A DNA stretch of 64,000 nucleotides, from positions 62,001 to 126,000 of the forward strand of contig CAMARW010000008.1 in assembly GCA_945860865.1 (NCBI GenBank). The letters are read 5' to 3'. The notes under the pieces are model-generated. The model was not told where the DNA came from. It worked only from the letters and a program-made list of their open reading frames with translations, and did not search any database. Below, one piece after another: positions 8,959 to 19,092 of this stretch (positions are counted from its first letter, which is position 1; every line of letters begins with the position of its first letter). This DNA is from Chitinophaga pinensis (lineage in GTDB: Bacteria; Bacteroidota; Bacteroidia; UKL13-3). The translations under genes and the position numbers were made by a program.

Positions 8959-11900
8959 ATGAGAAAAATTCTATTATCAGCTTTCGTTTGTCTACCTATT
9001 TTATTGTGGGCTCAAAACTGTAAAATTATCACAGCAACGAAAAAGGTTTGTTTAGGCAATACCCTATTATTCAATGTTACTTTTGATGCAGGCTTTACCG
9101 CAACATCTTTCGCCTGGAATTTTGGCAATGGCGCTACTAACACGCAAGCTAATCCGGTATACCAATACCCCGCACGTGGCAAATTTGTTCCTACGCTTAC
9201 TGTTACTTTTTCTAACGCCACAAGTTCCAGTATCACTGGTGATACCATTTTTGTGGTTGATAACCCTAAGGCAGATTTTAATATGAGTACTGCCCTTAGC
9301 CAATGTTTTAAAAACAACGAAAGTTGTATGCAAGATCTATCCACCCCAGGCATAGATAATGCTCCCTTAGTTACAAGGCTATTCCTTTTTGGCGACGGCT
9401 CTTTTTATAGTCCGCCACAAGGTGGCTCAACAAATATTTGCCACAACTATACAAACCCTCTGGGAGGCGTTTATAACATTGTACTCGAAGTTACAGACGC
9501 CAATAATTGTATCTCACGCCAAGAAAAAACAAACCATGTAACGGTGTTCGCGAAAACTCAAAGTATCAGTTTTAGAACAACCTACAACGTTCAATGTAAT
9601 CAAACGCCTGTTACGTTTACTAATTTATCAGCGTTGCCTTTATCACAACTTAATAGTTATCAATGGGATTTTGGCGATGGTAATAAGGCAAACAGTCCTT
9701 GGTCTAATTTTGTGCATACTTATACTGCTGCAGGAGAATTTATTGCTAAATTGAGTATTGAAGATAAAAATGGATGTCGAGATACTTTCGTGCTCAATCC
9801 GGCGGCAAAAAATTATAAGTTGGATAGCAATATTTATGTAAGAAATACTTCAATGTGCTACGCTGGCAATGGATTTAGGTTTACTTCTATGAATCCAAAT
9901 GTGGCCAATGTTAACTGGGCATATTACAAAGTTGGTGACCCAACGAGGGTAGACACAATTATAAATTCTCTTAGCGATTCCGTAAATTTTGATGATTGTG
10001 GTGAATACAAAATCCGCATGTATGTTAGGTTGGGTAATTGTTTTGTTAGAGCAGATACTTCCATTTTTGTTTATGGGCCAAAATCTCAAATCGAAACGCG
10101 CGCTAATAAAATTATAAATAGCATTCAATGTGAGATTTATGATACCGTTAAATTTAGAACTCCAGTAGGTGATTATTCTTGTTATTATGGTAATGGTCCA
10201 ATGTATCGGTTGTGGGATTTTGATGATGCTTTTGCACCGCCTTGTACTACAGATACCAAAAACAATATAAATGTAGGAGTTAATTGCAGGTATAGTAAGG
10301 ATAGTGCTGCGGTTTATCATAGGTATAGTGATGGTAAAGATCAGTGTTATAATGCAAAATTAATTTTAGGCGATGTTAGCAGAGCTTGTTTTGACACAAG
10401 CAAGGTGGCTTTAAAACTAACTGCTCCCGATGCTGGTTGGGATAGTACCAGTAATCCTATAAGGCCAGGATTAACTTACAAACCATCTATTCCCTGTTTA
10501 AATGATGTTATAGTTTTTGATTTAAAACAAACATTGCCCTTATGTGGTAGAGAATTAGCGTGGTTTATGCCAGATTCTGCCTGCGCAAACGCTGCTTGGA
10601 TTCAGATAGATACATTTTCAAATGTTTTTTCGCATGTTTATAACAAAACTTGCAGCCCCTTGGGTTATGTAACAGTTGGATTAATTATTAAAAATGGGAA
10701 AGATAAAAATGGGAAGGATTGTTTTGATACCGCTTGGTACCATAATATGTTTCGGTTTTTCCCAATTAACCCTGTATTTAGTGTTGAACGTGTGAATGAA
10801 GGTTGCGGACCTTGGCGGGTTAAGCTTTCTATGGTCGACTCTATTCAGGATAGTTTAAAGCAGGTTGCTATTAATTTTAATGCCCCAGGGGGTAGTTTTG
10901 TGCAAAATTTTGGTCCCAATGATTCTATTATCTCAAGCAGGTTTTACACTTATACAACACCAGGTATAAAAAGAATTTCTGTTACCATTAACAATACGCG
11001 AAACTGTGCATTGCGATACGAAATAATAACATTCTTTGGTTTTGCCAGAAGTTTTAAACCCGAGAAAAACATTGTTTGTTTAAATGAAGGGGCAACCATG
11101 ATAGACGATGTTGCTTATTATAATTCTACCGTTAAATTTTGGGAAGACCCCGCGAGGGCCGCAGCTGGAAAGGAACAATTGTATTGGGATTTTGGAGATG
11201 GCAAGGGATTTATTACAACAGGTTCTAGGCCCAAATATAAATATAGTAGGGTGGGCAATTATACGGTAAGAATGGTTTCGGTAGATAGCATTGGTTGCCG
11301 AGATACTTTTGCTTTTGCTACCAAAATAAAAGTGGTGGATGTGGAGGCGGCAATTAAAGCAATGCAAGCGCGGTATTTGTGTGCACCACAAATTTTGCCA
11401 TTTACCGATGAATCTAAATACTTTGATTCGGCTGCTTTGTATGGCGATTTACCTTATGATAAAATTGTATCTTGGGATTGGGATTTTGGTGATAATAAAA
11501 ACAATAGTTTGGTGCAAAACCCCGTACACGATTTTACAGCCAACGGTAATTACAATGTAAAACTTAGAATAGAATCCGCAAATGGTTGCATAGACTCTAC
11601 CAGCATCCCAATCTGGATTGATGGTCCAAGGCCCAAATTTGATATTGTTTCTGATACAATAGGCTGCGCTCCTTTTTTGTTGGAGCTTAAAAATACAACA
11701 GGTTATCCACTCATTAACTGGGTATGGTATTTTAGAGACCAAAATAATGCAACTTCCAGCACGCAAATAGATTCTAATGTAAAACATATTTACACCCAAG
11801 CAGGTACTTATAAAATTTATGTGGTAGGGGAGGATACTATTTTTAACCCGCTTACTGGTCAGTACAAAACTTGCTTGGCTGCTTTCCCCGATTCTTTAAA

Positions 11901-12738
11901 TGTTAATTCGCCCGTAAGAACCATCCGTGTTTTACCTTCTATTAGGGCCAATATTTTTGCTCCAGATACTGTTTGTAAAGATGAGCCTTTTAATCTCATT
12001 GCTCGTCCGCTCCAGCTTGTGCCAGCATTTGCCTGGGATTTTGGCGATGGCACACCACTTAAGCAAGAATTGTATCCAGATACGGTAACCCAACATACTT
12101 ATACCAGCATGCAAACTTTTAGGGTAAGATTATACCCTTTGTTGCCTGGTGCTATTTGCGTAGATACAGCATACAAAAACATAACGGTAAGCAATGTTGT
12201 GGCCAATTTTGACATGGATCAAAGCAAATTGCCTCTCATTCAGTTTCAAAATACATCTCAATTTGCTGTACGCTATGAATGGGATTTTGGGCACCCCACC
12301 AGTGGAACTAAAAATAACAGTACTTTAGAAAATCCTTCGCATAATTTTATTGGTGCTGCGGGTTCTTTTACAGTGTGTTTAGTTGCTTATAATGCCCAAG
12401 ATTGCTGGGATTCTATCTGCAAACAAACCTTGCCTGCAGATGTAAGGGTTAATATTCCTAATGTTTTTACGCCCAATAATAACGGTAGCAACGATGCTTT
12501 TGATATAGATATTGTAGGCGGTAGTTCTTATGATTTGGTTATCTATAACCGTTGGGGAGATCTGGTTTATGAATCTAAGAAGGATGGTTTTGGAAATGAT
12601 GGAGTAAATTGGAATGGCAAAAACTTTAATACAGGGGCTGATTGTCCGGATGGTGTTTATTTCTTTGTTTTTAATTATAGCATGAATGGAAATCCAACGC
12701 CCAAAACTGAACGCGGTTCCCTCACTTTAATTAGATAA
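8959..12738 (+). CDS. PKD-repeat surface protein with gliding-motility type B C-terminal domain (T9SS cargo)
   Basis: The 1259-residue protein begins with a signal peptide (MRKILLSAFVCLPILLWAQ). It has at least seven PKD-like modules marked by W-x-F-G-D-G and a later H-x-Y/F-x-x-x-G: near residues 52, 234, 741, 839, 921, 1024 and 1106, with a weaker one near 418. The last 95 residues start NIPNVFTPNNNGSND, contain VIYNRWGDLVYES and end ERGSLTLIR, the gliding motility-associated C-terminal domain recognised by T9SS (type B). I chose the ATG at 8959 over a TTG two codons earlier. Likely role: cell-surface or extracellular adhesin. Type B cargo genes are often next to a porP/sprF gene; none is here. 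Cys residues are frequent for a surface protein. Confidence 0.9.
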   Translation: MRKILLSAFVCLPILLWAQNCKIITATKKVCLGNTLLFNVTFDAGFTATSFAWNFGNGATNTQANPVYQYPARGKFVPTLTVTFSNATSSSITGDTIFVVDNPKADFNMSTALSQCFKNNESCMQDLSTPGIDNAPLVTRLFLFGDGSFYSPPQGGSTNICHNYTNPLGGVYNIVLEVTDANNCISRQEKTNHVTVFAKTQSISFRTTYNVQCNQTPVTFTNLSALPLSQLNSYQWDFGDGNKANSPWSNFVHTYTAAGEFIAKLSIEDKNGCRDTFVLNPAAKNYKLDSNIYVRNTSMCYAGNGFRFTSMNPNVANVNWAYYKVGDPTRVDTIINSLSDSVNFDDCGEYKIRMYVRLGNCFVRADTSIFVYGPKSQIETRANKIINSIQCEIYDTVKFRTPVGDYSCYYGNGPMYRLWDFDDAFAPPCTTDTKNNINVGVNCRYSKDSAAVYHRYSDGKDQCYNAKLILGDVSRACFDTSKVALKLTAPDAGWDSTSNPIRPGLTYKPSIPCLNDVIVFDLKQTLPLCGRELAWFMPDSACANAAWIQIDTFSNVFSHVYNKTCSPLGYVTVGLIIKNGKDKNGKDCFDTAWYHNMFRFFPINPVFSVERVNEGCGPWRVKLSMVDSIQDSLKQVAINFNAPGGSFVQNFGPNDSIISSRFYTYTTPGIKRISVTINNTRNCALRYEIITFFGFARSFKPEKNIVCLNEGATMIDDVAYYNSTVKFWEDPARAAAGKEQLYWDFGDGKGFITTGSRPKYKYSRVGNYTVRMVSVDSIGCRDTFAFATKIKVVDVEAAIKAMQARYLCAPQILPFTDESKYFDSAALYGDLPYDKIVSWDWDFGDNKNNSLVQNPVHDFTANGNYNVKLRIESANGCIDSTSIPIWIDGPRPKFDIVSDTIGCAPFLLELKNTTGYPLINWVWYFRDQNNATSSTQIDSNVKHIYTQAGTYKIYVVGEDTIFNPLTGQYKTCLAAFPDSLNVNSPVRTIRVLPSIRANIFAPDTVCKDEPFNLIARPLQLVPAFAWDFGDGTPLKQELYPDTVTQHTYTSMQTFRVRLYPLLPGAICVDTAYKNITVSNVVANFDMDQSKLPLIQFQNTSQFAVRYEWDFGHPTSGTKNNSTLENPSHNFIGAAGSFTVCLVAYNAQDCWDSICKQTLPADVRVNIPNVFTPNNNGSNDAFDIDIVGGSSYDLVIYNRWGDLVYESKKDGFGNDGVNWNGKNFNTGADCPDGVYFFVFNYSMNGNPTPKTERGSLTLIR

Positions 12739-12763
12739 ACTTCCTGTTTTGGTTCAGGCCAAA

Positions 12764-15058
12764 TTAAAAGGGGTAACCAACGCCAACGTTGAAAATGGTA
12801 GCGCTCCATAAATTACCAATATTGCCGTATGTAGGTAATACATTGCGGTTATTTAATGGTTTTCTAGGGTCAATAATGGGTACGGCTGCATCTAGTCTTA
12901 CAACCAAAAAGTCTAGGTTAAGTCTTAAGCCAAGGCCTGATCCAACCGCCAATTGTTTGTAAAAGGAATTAAAAGCAAAAACAGCTTCTTCTCTCCCGTC
13001 TTCTTTGATGCGCCATATGTTTCCAACATCTGTAAAAATAGCGCCTTCAATAAAATGATTGAGGATATTAAAGCGAGATTCTATGTTAAATTCTAAACGT
13101 ACGTCTCCGCTTCTATCTGTATTGCCAGCAGCGTTGTATGCGCCCGGACCAATAGACCTTGGTAGAAAAGCCCTAATACTGTTGGCGCCACCGGTAAAAA
13201 AGCGCTTATCAAAGGGTACAAATTCTGGGGAGTTGCCATATGGGATGGCCACTCCAATAGCCAAACGCGACGCCAATCGGTTGTTCTCATCTAAATACCT
13301 ATTATACCTAATATCGGCAAAAGTCTTGGCATATTGAAAATATTGAACACCCATAAAGGTGTTAAATCCTGTATCTGATTGTATGCCTAAAAGCGGAAAA
13401 GCTTGGTCTATAATGTTTCCGGCTAGTTCTAAAACATCCCATTTTATATAAGTATAATGTTTCTTTCTAATATTACCCTGGTTGTTAAAAACAAAGCCAT
13501 AGCGCGAAGCCGTTACCAGGTTGTTGTTAAATACGCTTTGTAAATAAGGGTCGTTTTTGCTTTGCTCTTCTAAGCTACTATTGTTAAAATCTGTTTTTAT
13601 ATAACTAATCTCTGCTGGAACAAAATACTGGTTAAAATATGGACGGCTTTTCTGCCAGTTAAAACCCACAGCATATACATTGCGAATCCAGTTAACATTT
13701 TGTTCCCAAATAAACGAGGCTGTAACCATACTTCTATTAGTATATTTGTTCCACTTACTATCTAGTTTAGGTAAAAATAGCAATTTTGGGAAAATTAAAT
13801 TGGCAGATAAATTAGATTCAAAACTGTTAAAAAAAGGAACAGTAGGAATATTAAAACCGCGCTGTGCCTCTACAGAAACGCGGTAACTCAACTGTAAAAT
13901 CTCTGCGTTTTTAAATACATTTTTATCTGTTAATGTAATTTGAGAAGCCAATCCATAGTTTCTGCCAGATGAACCTGTAACCAAATTAGATTGATCGGAA
14001 GTAATGGCTTGGGGTTCGATGGTAAAATCATATTTATTGCTGGGCTGCAACTTTATAACGTAACTGATGCTAGGTGTATCTGTGCTTTCGTTCTTGGGAA
14101 TTGCATTCATATTTACCGATCTGAAAATCTGTAAATCGTTAAGCCTGCTAAATGAAATGGTAGAAAGCGTTTGGTTATATGTTTGTTTGGGAGATACCAA
14201 AAGAGCCCTTTCAAGCACTTGCGGATTTAATGGGTAGTTATTAGGTTTATAACTAAATTTTCTAAAATGAGTGGTATCTAAAAGCTTGTTATCTGTTTCC
14301 TTGTTTTCTATTTCAATAAATATGTGGTCTAGCCTATAGGTTTTAAATTTATTAAATCCCTCCGGGTTGCTAATATTAATTCCCACCATAGCTCTGTAAT
14401 TATGCATGCCCGTGTCTAAATCAAATGCTACCACATCTTTCCCAAAAGAGTAATAGCCCTGGTCTTTAAGTTGATCAGAAATCCGGGCTTTTTCTTTAAG
14501 CATGTTTTCAAACTTTACCGGATTACCATACCTAATATGACTGAAATCAAATTGCGATTGCACCAATGAATCAATCGTTTTATCTGCTATATGTTGTTCT
14601 ATGCGATAAATATGATAAGCCTTGCCAGTGCTAATGTTATATTTAACCTGTTTCTTGTGAATTTTGCCTGTAACTTCATAGCTAATTTCGGGATAAAAAT
14701 AACCTTCTGTTTTTAAAAACCCCGTTATGCCTTTGATAGATGATTCTATTAAAATGCTATCCAAAATTACTGGAACTTCGCCAATTTTCTTTTGTATGTT
14801 TCTCCCTAGCCAAGTTTCGGGGAAACTATTGCCCAAATGGTAAAATCTGAGGTTAAAACGGGTTAGACCTAAAATTCGTTTATTGGGAATTTGTTTAACA
14901 TAGGCGTCTATATCACTGCTAAATAAACGCGATTCTCTGGTTTCTTTGATAGCTATTTTATTTTTATATAAAAATGCACCTTCTTTTTGGGCAAGTTTTG
15001 ATAAATTGCATGCCTGCATCATTACTAAAAATATAGCAAGAATAAATACACTACGCAT
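12764..15058 (-). CDS. tamL: BamA-like outer-membrane assembly lipoprotein (TamL type)
   Basis: The 764-residue protein starts with a lipoprotein signal whose lipobox ends at Cys17 (LVMMQAC). POTRA-like segments follow (about residues 80-330), then a 16-strand-type BamA/Omp85 barrel to the C-terminus, with FFTGGANSIRAF (the Omp85 R-x-F region) and the closing GSGLGLRLNLDFLVVRLD. Bacteroidota replace TamA with such a lipidated Omp85 protein, thought to insert outer-membrane proteins. A longer in-frame reading back to 15280 would run antisense through the methyltransferase gene and destroy the lipobox, so I use 15058. Its start codon overlaps that of the divergent gene (CATG). Confidence 0.85.
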   Translation of the reverse strand: MRSVFILAIFLVMMQACNLSKLAQKEGAFLYKNKIAIKETRESRLFSSDIDAYVKQIPNKRILGLTRFNLRFYHLGNSFPETWLGRNIQKKIGEVPVILDSILIESSIKGITGFLKTEGYFYPEISYEVTGKIHKKQVKYNISTGKAYHIYRIEQHIADKTIDSLVQSQFDFSHIRYGNPVKFENMLKEKARISDQLKDQGYYSFGKDVVAFDLDTGMHNYRAMVGINISNPEGFNKFKTYRLDHIFIEIENKETDNKLLDTTHFRKFSYKPNNYPLNPQVLERALLVSPKQTYNQTLSTISFSRLNDLQIFRSVNMNAIPKNESTDTPSISYVIKLQPSNKYDFTIEPQAITSDQSNLVTGSSGRNYGLASQITLTDKNVFKNAEILQLSYRVSVEAQRGFNIPTVPFFNSFESNLSANLIFPKLLFLPKLDSKWNKYTNRSMVTASFIWEQNVNWIRNVYAVGFNWQKSRPYFNQYFVPAEISYIKTDFNNSSLEEQSKNDPYLQSVFNNNLVTASRYGFVFNNQGNIRKKHYTYIKWDVLELAGNIIDQAFPLLGIQSDTGFNTFMGVQYFQYAKTFADIRYNRYLDENNRLASRLAIGVAIPYGNSPEFVPFDKRFFTGGANSIRAFLPRSIGPGAYNAAGNTDRSGDVRLEFNIESRFNILNHFIEGAIFTDVGNIWRIKEDGREEAVFAFNSFYKQLAVGSGLGLRLNLDFLVVRLDAAVPIIDPRKPLNNRNVLPTYGNIGNLWSATIFNVGVGYPF

Positions 15059-15803
15059 GTTAACTAAGGCAACTATCAAATTGGTTAAATCATTGTCCGA
15101 AAAGTCAAATCGGTTTGCAAATAAGCTATTTGTTGCGGAAGGTAGCAAATCTGTTTTAGATTTACTTGCAGCCAACTGCCAATTAGTGCAAATTTTTGCT
15201 TTAGAAGATTGGGTCAAAGATAATGAAACAAAGGTACCAAATTCTGCGCGTATTACCGTTTTAACACCAAAAGAAATCACTCAATTGAGTTCGCTCAAAA
15301 GTTCCAGAGAGGTGGTAGCTCTTTTTAAAATACCAAATCATCGGTTCGAACCGAAATTTATTAAGGGTTTGGTATTGGCTTTGGATACCGTTCAAGATCC
15401 TGGAAATTTAGGTACGCTCATTCGTTTGGCCGATTGGTATGGTATAAAACATATCCTCTGTTCTTCCGATACGGTAGATGCTTATAACGCCAAAGTGGTG
15501 CAAGCAACAATGGGCTCTTTAGGAAGGGTTAATTTATATTATGGCGATTTGTCAGCTTTTTTTGAAACACTCCAATTTCCTGTAATAGCAGCGGAAATGA
15601 ATGGCACGCCAGCGCGCAATTTTCATTTCAAAGAAAATATGGTTCTTCTTTTAGGTAATGAGGGCTCTGGGGTTCATCCTAGTCTGCAAACCCATATACA
15701 ACAGAGTATTTCTATTGAAAAATTGGGCTTTGCCGAAAGTTTAAATGTTGCTATGGCAGGTGCAATTATAATTGATAGGTATTTTGGTCAGGTATTGAAG
15801 TAA
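15057..15803 (+). CDS. TrmH/SpoU-family RNA 2'-O-methyltransferase
   Basis: The 248-residue enzyme is predicted to methylate a ribose 2'-OH in rRNA or tRNA using SAM. The N-terminal substrate-binding part (about 1-95) includes FVAEGSKSVLDLL. The SPOUT domain shows motif 1 (DTVQDPGNLGTLIRLADW), motif 2 (LLLGNEGSGV) and motif 3 (LNVAMAGAIIIDRY), which form the trefoil knot and SAM site. The start MLTKATIKLVKSL matches family N-termini, so ATG 15057 is preferred to in-frame starts farther upstream inside tamL. The exact RNA target cannot be read from sequence. The 2-base overlap with the tamL start codon means any promoter lies inside tamL. Confidence 0.88.
   Translation: MLTKATIKLVKSLSEKSNRFANKLFVAEGSKSVLDLLAANCQLVQIFALEDWVKDNETKVPNSARITVLTPKEITQLSSLKSSREVVALFKIPNHRFEPKFIKGLVLALDTVQDPGNLGTLIRLADWYGIKHILCSSDTVDAYNAKVVQATMGSLGRVNLYYGDLSAFFETLQFPVIAAEMNGTPARNFHFKENMVLLLGNEGSGVHPSLQTHIQQSISIEKLGFAESLNVAMAGAIIIDRYFGQVLK
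15343..15352. repeat. Perfect copy of GGTTCGAACC
   Basis: It lies inside the TrmH-family gene (frame encoding Phe-Glu-Pro) and is extended to TCGGTTCGAACCGA. Confidence 0.85.
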
Positions 15804-15860
15804 TGGCACAAGGATTGTAAAAAATGATTGACTTATCTAACAAAAGAGTTTGATTGAAAC

Positions 15861-18344
15861 ATGGGAAAAATGCACGATAGATTGATTTTGAGTAATATAA
15901 TTAGTGATGATAACGATAATTCCGACTTTATTTCATTGTTGAGTGAAGAGGAGGAGGATGTGATGAATAAGGAGGTGCTTCCAGAAAGTCTGCCAATTTT
16001 GCCGCTTCGGAATACCATACTATTTCCTGGAGTGGTAATGCCTATTACCGTGGCTCGTGATAAATCAATTCAATTACTTAAGGAAGCAAATAAAACGAAG
16101 GAGAAATGGGTTGGTGTGGTAGCGCAATTAGCATCAGATATTGAGGAGCCTGAAGAGGGAGATTTATATAGAATTGGCACCGTCGCAACCATTCTGCGCA
16201 TGATAAAAATGCCGGATGGTAGCACTATGGCGGTTATTCAGGGTAAAAGACGTTTCGAAATAATATCTACTTTAACCACTGAACCCTATCTAAAAGCAAA
16301 TGTTTTAGCCTTGCCTGAACCTATTTTTAAAGAGGATGATGAAGCACGCGCATTAGCTGAATCTATCAAAGATTACTCTCAAAAAATAATTAATATGTCG
16401 CCACACATGCCCAGTGAGGCTGCAATGGCAATAAGTAAAATTAAAAGTCCAACCTTCTTGGTAAATTTTGTGGCCTCAAATCTCAATGCGGAAACAAAAA
16501 TTAAACAAGAAATTTTGGAGGAGTTACCTTATATCAAAAGAGCACATTTGGTATTAGAAGCACTCAAAAAAGATTTTCAATTTGCGGAAGTTAAAGCACA
16601 AATTGAAAATAAGGTGCGGGGCGATTTGGATAAACAACAACGTGATTTCTTTTTGCAGCAACAAATTAAGGCCATTCAAGAAGAATTGGGTGGCGATTCT
16701 CCAGAACGAGATATCGATAATTTAATGCAAATTGCTAAAAATAAAAAATGGTCAACCAAGGTTTCTGAAGCCTTTAACAAAGAGGTTGATCGTTTGCGCA
16801 GAACTAATCCAATGGCGCCCGATTATGGAATTCAACTCAATTATTTACAATTATTGCTCGACTTGCCTTGGTCTGAATACACAAAAGATAATTTTGATTT
16901 AAAAAGAGCTGAGAAAATTTTAAATGAAGATCATTTTGGCCTGGAAAAAGTAAAGCAGCGTATATTAGAATACTTGGCAGTTCTGAAACTGAAAAGTAAT
17001 ATGAAAAGTCCTATTCTTTGCTTATACGGTCCTCCAGGTGTAGGTAAAACTTCGCTTGGAAAATCTATTGCTAAAGCGCTTGGCAGAAAATATGCCCGGG
17101 TAGCCTTGGGTGGATTAAGTGATGAAAGTGAAATTAGAGGACACCGCAGAACTTATATTGGTGCCATGCCAGGTAGAATTATTCAAAATCTTAAAAAGGT
17201 TAAATCTAATAATCCCGTTTTTGTATTGGATGAAGTTGATAAAATGGGAATGAGTTTTAGGGGCGATCCAAGCAGCGCGCTGCTAGAGGTGCTCGACCCA
17301 GAGCAAAATGATACTTTTTATGATAATTTTGTTGAAATAGAATACGACTTATCCCACGTTATGTTTGTGGCTACAGCCAATTCTTTGGATCAAATACAAC
17401 CTGCCTTATTGGATAGGATGGAAATTATTGAGATTAATGGCTATACCCTTGAAGAAAAGGTTCAAATTGCCAAAAAATATTTAATCCCAAAGCAAAAAGA
17501 AAATCATGGTCTAAAACCTAAAGATTTTGAATTAAATGAAGAGGTGCTTAAGAAAATTATTGAAGGATACACGCGCGAAAGTGGTGTGCGTGGTTTAGAA
17601 AAACAAATTGCCTCTGTGGCGCGTCATATCGCTCGTGAAAAGGTAATGGCTAATAATTACAATAAAAAAGTAGATGCAGATGATATCCTTAAAATTTTAG
17701 GCGTGGATAGAGGTGATAAGGAAATCTACCAGGGGAATGATGTTGCGGGTGTAGTGACTGGTTTAGCTTGGACAAGCGTGGGAGGGGAGATTCTTTTTGT
17801 AGAAAGTATTCTGCATAAGGGTAAGGGTAAATTAACCCTAACCGGACATTTAGGCGAGGTAATGAAGGAATCTGCTATTACAGCGCTTAGTTACTTAAAG
17901 GCTAATTGCGAAAAACTGCAAATAGACCCCTTGGTTTTTGATCAATATGACCTGCACATCCATGTACCTGCTGGTGCAGTGCCTAAAGATGGTCCGTCTG
18001 CAGGTGTTACCATGTTAACTTCTTTGGCATCTATTTATACGCAACGTAAAATTAGGCCACATTTAGCTATGACGGGTGAAATAACTTTAAGGGGAAAAGT
18101 ATTGCCTATCGGTGGCGTAAAAGAGAAAATACTTGCAGCTAAAAGAGCAGGAATTACAGATATACTTTTATGCGAAGCCAATAGAAGAGACGTGATGGAA
18201 ATAAAAGAAAATTACCTCACCAATTTAACCTTTACTTACGTTAAAGAAATGTATGAGGTAATTGATTTTGCTTTATTACCTGAAAAGGTTTCTAAGCCAA
18301 TAGATTTATCGGTTACAGTTAGTCATACTTCTCCAACAACTTAA
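15861..18344 (+). CDS. lon: ATP-dependent protease Lon
   Basis: This 827-residue protease degrades misfolded and regulatory proteins in the cytoplasm. It has an N-terminal LON substrate domain (about residues 42-240, starting LPILPLRNTILFPG), a coiled linker, an AAA+ module with Walker A GPPGVGKTS and Walker B VFVLDEVDKM, and a C-terminal Ser-Lys protease domain with catalytic Ser713 in KDGPSAGVT. A short acidic N-terminal extension (SDDNDNSDF...EEEEDVM) is seen in related Bacteroidota Lon proteins. Start at ATG 15861; ATG 15870 is an alternative. The 3' end overlaps the convergent synthase gene by 26 bases. Confidence 0.97.
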   Translation: MGKMHDRLILSNIISDDNDNSDFISLLSEEEEDVMNKEVLPESLPILPLRNTILFPGVVMPITVARDKSIQLLKEANKTKEKWVGVVAQLASDIEEPEEGDLYRIGTVATILRMIKMPDGSTMAVIQGKRRFEIISTLTTEPYLKANVLALPEPIFKEDDEARALAESIKDYSQKIINMSPHMPSEAAMAISKIKSPTFLVNFVASNLNAETKIKQEILEELPYIKRAHLVLEALKKDFQFAEVKAQIENKVRGDLDKQQRDFFLQQQIKAIQEELGGDSPERDIDNLMQIAKNKKWSTKVSEAFNKEVDRLRRTNPMAPDYGIQLNYLQLLLDLPWSEYTKDNFDLKRAEKILNEDHFGLEKVKQRILEYLAVLKLKSNMKSPILCLYGPPGVGKTSLGKSIAKALGRKYARVALGGLSDESEIRGHRRTYIGAMPGRIIQNLKKVKSNNPVFVLDEVDKMGMSFRGDPSSALLEVLDPEQNDTFYDNFVEIEYDLSHVMFVATANSLDQIQPALLDRMEIIEINGYTLEEKVQIAKKYLIPKQKENHGLKPKDFELNEEVLKKIIEGYTRESGVRGLEKQIASVARHIAREKVMANNYNKKVDADDILKILGVDRGDKEIYQGNDVAGVVTGLAWTSVGGEILFVESILHKGKGKLTLTGHLGEVMKESAITALSYLKANCEKLQIDPLVFDQYDLHIHVPAGAVPKDGPSAGVTMLTSLASIYTQRKIRPHLAMTGEITLRGKVLPIGGVKEKILAAKRAGITDILLCEANRRDVMEIKENYLTNLTFTYVKEMYEVIDFALLPEKVSKPIDLSVTVSHTSPTT

Positions 18345-19050
18345 CCAATACGGCAAAATCCTTGGGATAAGGAGCGTTAATATGGTATTCTCTGTCGAAT
18401 AAAGTGAAGCGAATGGCATACGCATGTAAAGCCACTCGTTTCATCATAGGCTCTGCGTTTTCCCATTTTCCTTCTTTAAACTTGGGCTTAATCTTAGCTA
18501 AATAAGGCATTACCCCACCGTAAGTGGTATCTGCCACCAAAGGAAAGTTTTGTGAAGCTAAATGTATTCTTATTTGGTGCAATCTGCCCGTAATAGGCAT
18601 GCAAGCCAATAAAGTATAATGCCTGTAAACCTTTAAGGTTTGAACCAATGTTTCGGAGGGTTTACCCGCAATTTTATCTATTTTGGCAACTCCTTTGGCG
18701 GTTTGACCCAAAGGGGCACTGATACTCATTTCGTCTACTTGTAAATTACCTTGCACCATGGCATGATAAATTTTCATTACCTCACGTTTCTCAAAAAGCA
18801 TGGCCATTTCGCGGTAAACCATTTCGTTTTTGGCAATAACAAGAACACCGCTTGTTTCCTTATCTAGGCGGTGACAAAGTTGTAAATTTTCATCGTGCTT
18901 TTTGGCTTGCCTGATAATTGAAAATACATCGCCATGCCTATCATCTAGCGATGAGTATAAGGCAGGTTTATTAATGAATATAAAATGCTCATCTTCAAAA
19001 ATAATCATTTGAGAGAACGGAACTACTTTGGGCCTATCTGTTGTGGTCAT
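18319..19050 (-). CDS. RluA-family RNA pseudouridine synthase
   Basis: The 243-residue enzyme is predicted to isomerise uridine to pseudouridine in rRNA or tRNA. It carries the catalytic motif LCHRLDKETSGVLVIAK (about residues 58-74; Asp is the nucleophile) and the late family motif GRLHQIRIHLA. There is no S4 domain at the N-terminus, which begins with IIFEDEHFIFINKPA, so it is the shorter RluA/TruC-like form. Target unknown. It lies 42 bases downstream of the ABC-F gene on the same strand, so they may be co-transcribed in the order ABC-F, synthase. Confidence 0.9.
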   Translation of the reverse strand: MTTTDRPKVVPFSQMIIFEDEHFIFINKPALYSSLDDRHGDVFSIIRQAKKHDENLQLCHRLDKETSGVLVIAKNEMVYREMAMLFEKREVMKIYHAMVQGNLQVDEMSISAPLGQTAKGVAKIDKIAGKPSETLVQTLKVYRHYTLLACMPITGRLHQIRIHLASQNFPLVADTTYGGVMPYLAKIKPKFKEGKWENAEPMMKRVALHAYAIRFTLFDREYHINAPYPKDFAVLVKLLEKYD

Positions 19051-19092
19051 GCTGTAATTGTTAAAATGATTGTTGAAACTTTAAGGGCTTTT

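Noticed and set aside
14946-15056. Longer methyltransferase reading starting at 14946
   Set aside because: The extra 37 residues are antisense to tamL and unlike family N-termini. ATG 15057 gives the expected start.
15059-15280. Longer tamL reading starting at 15280
   Set aside because: It would add 74 residues antisense to the methyltransferase gene and bury the lipoprotein signal peptide.
18319-18344. Frameshift at the lon / pseudouridine synthase junction
   Set aside because: Both proteins end with normal family C-termini. The 26-base overlap is a plain convergent overlap.
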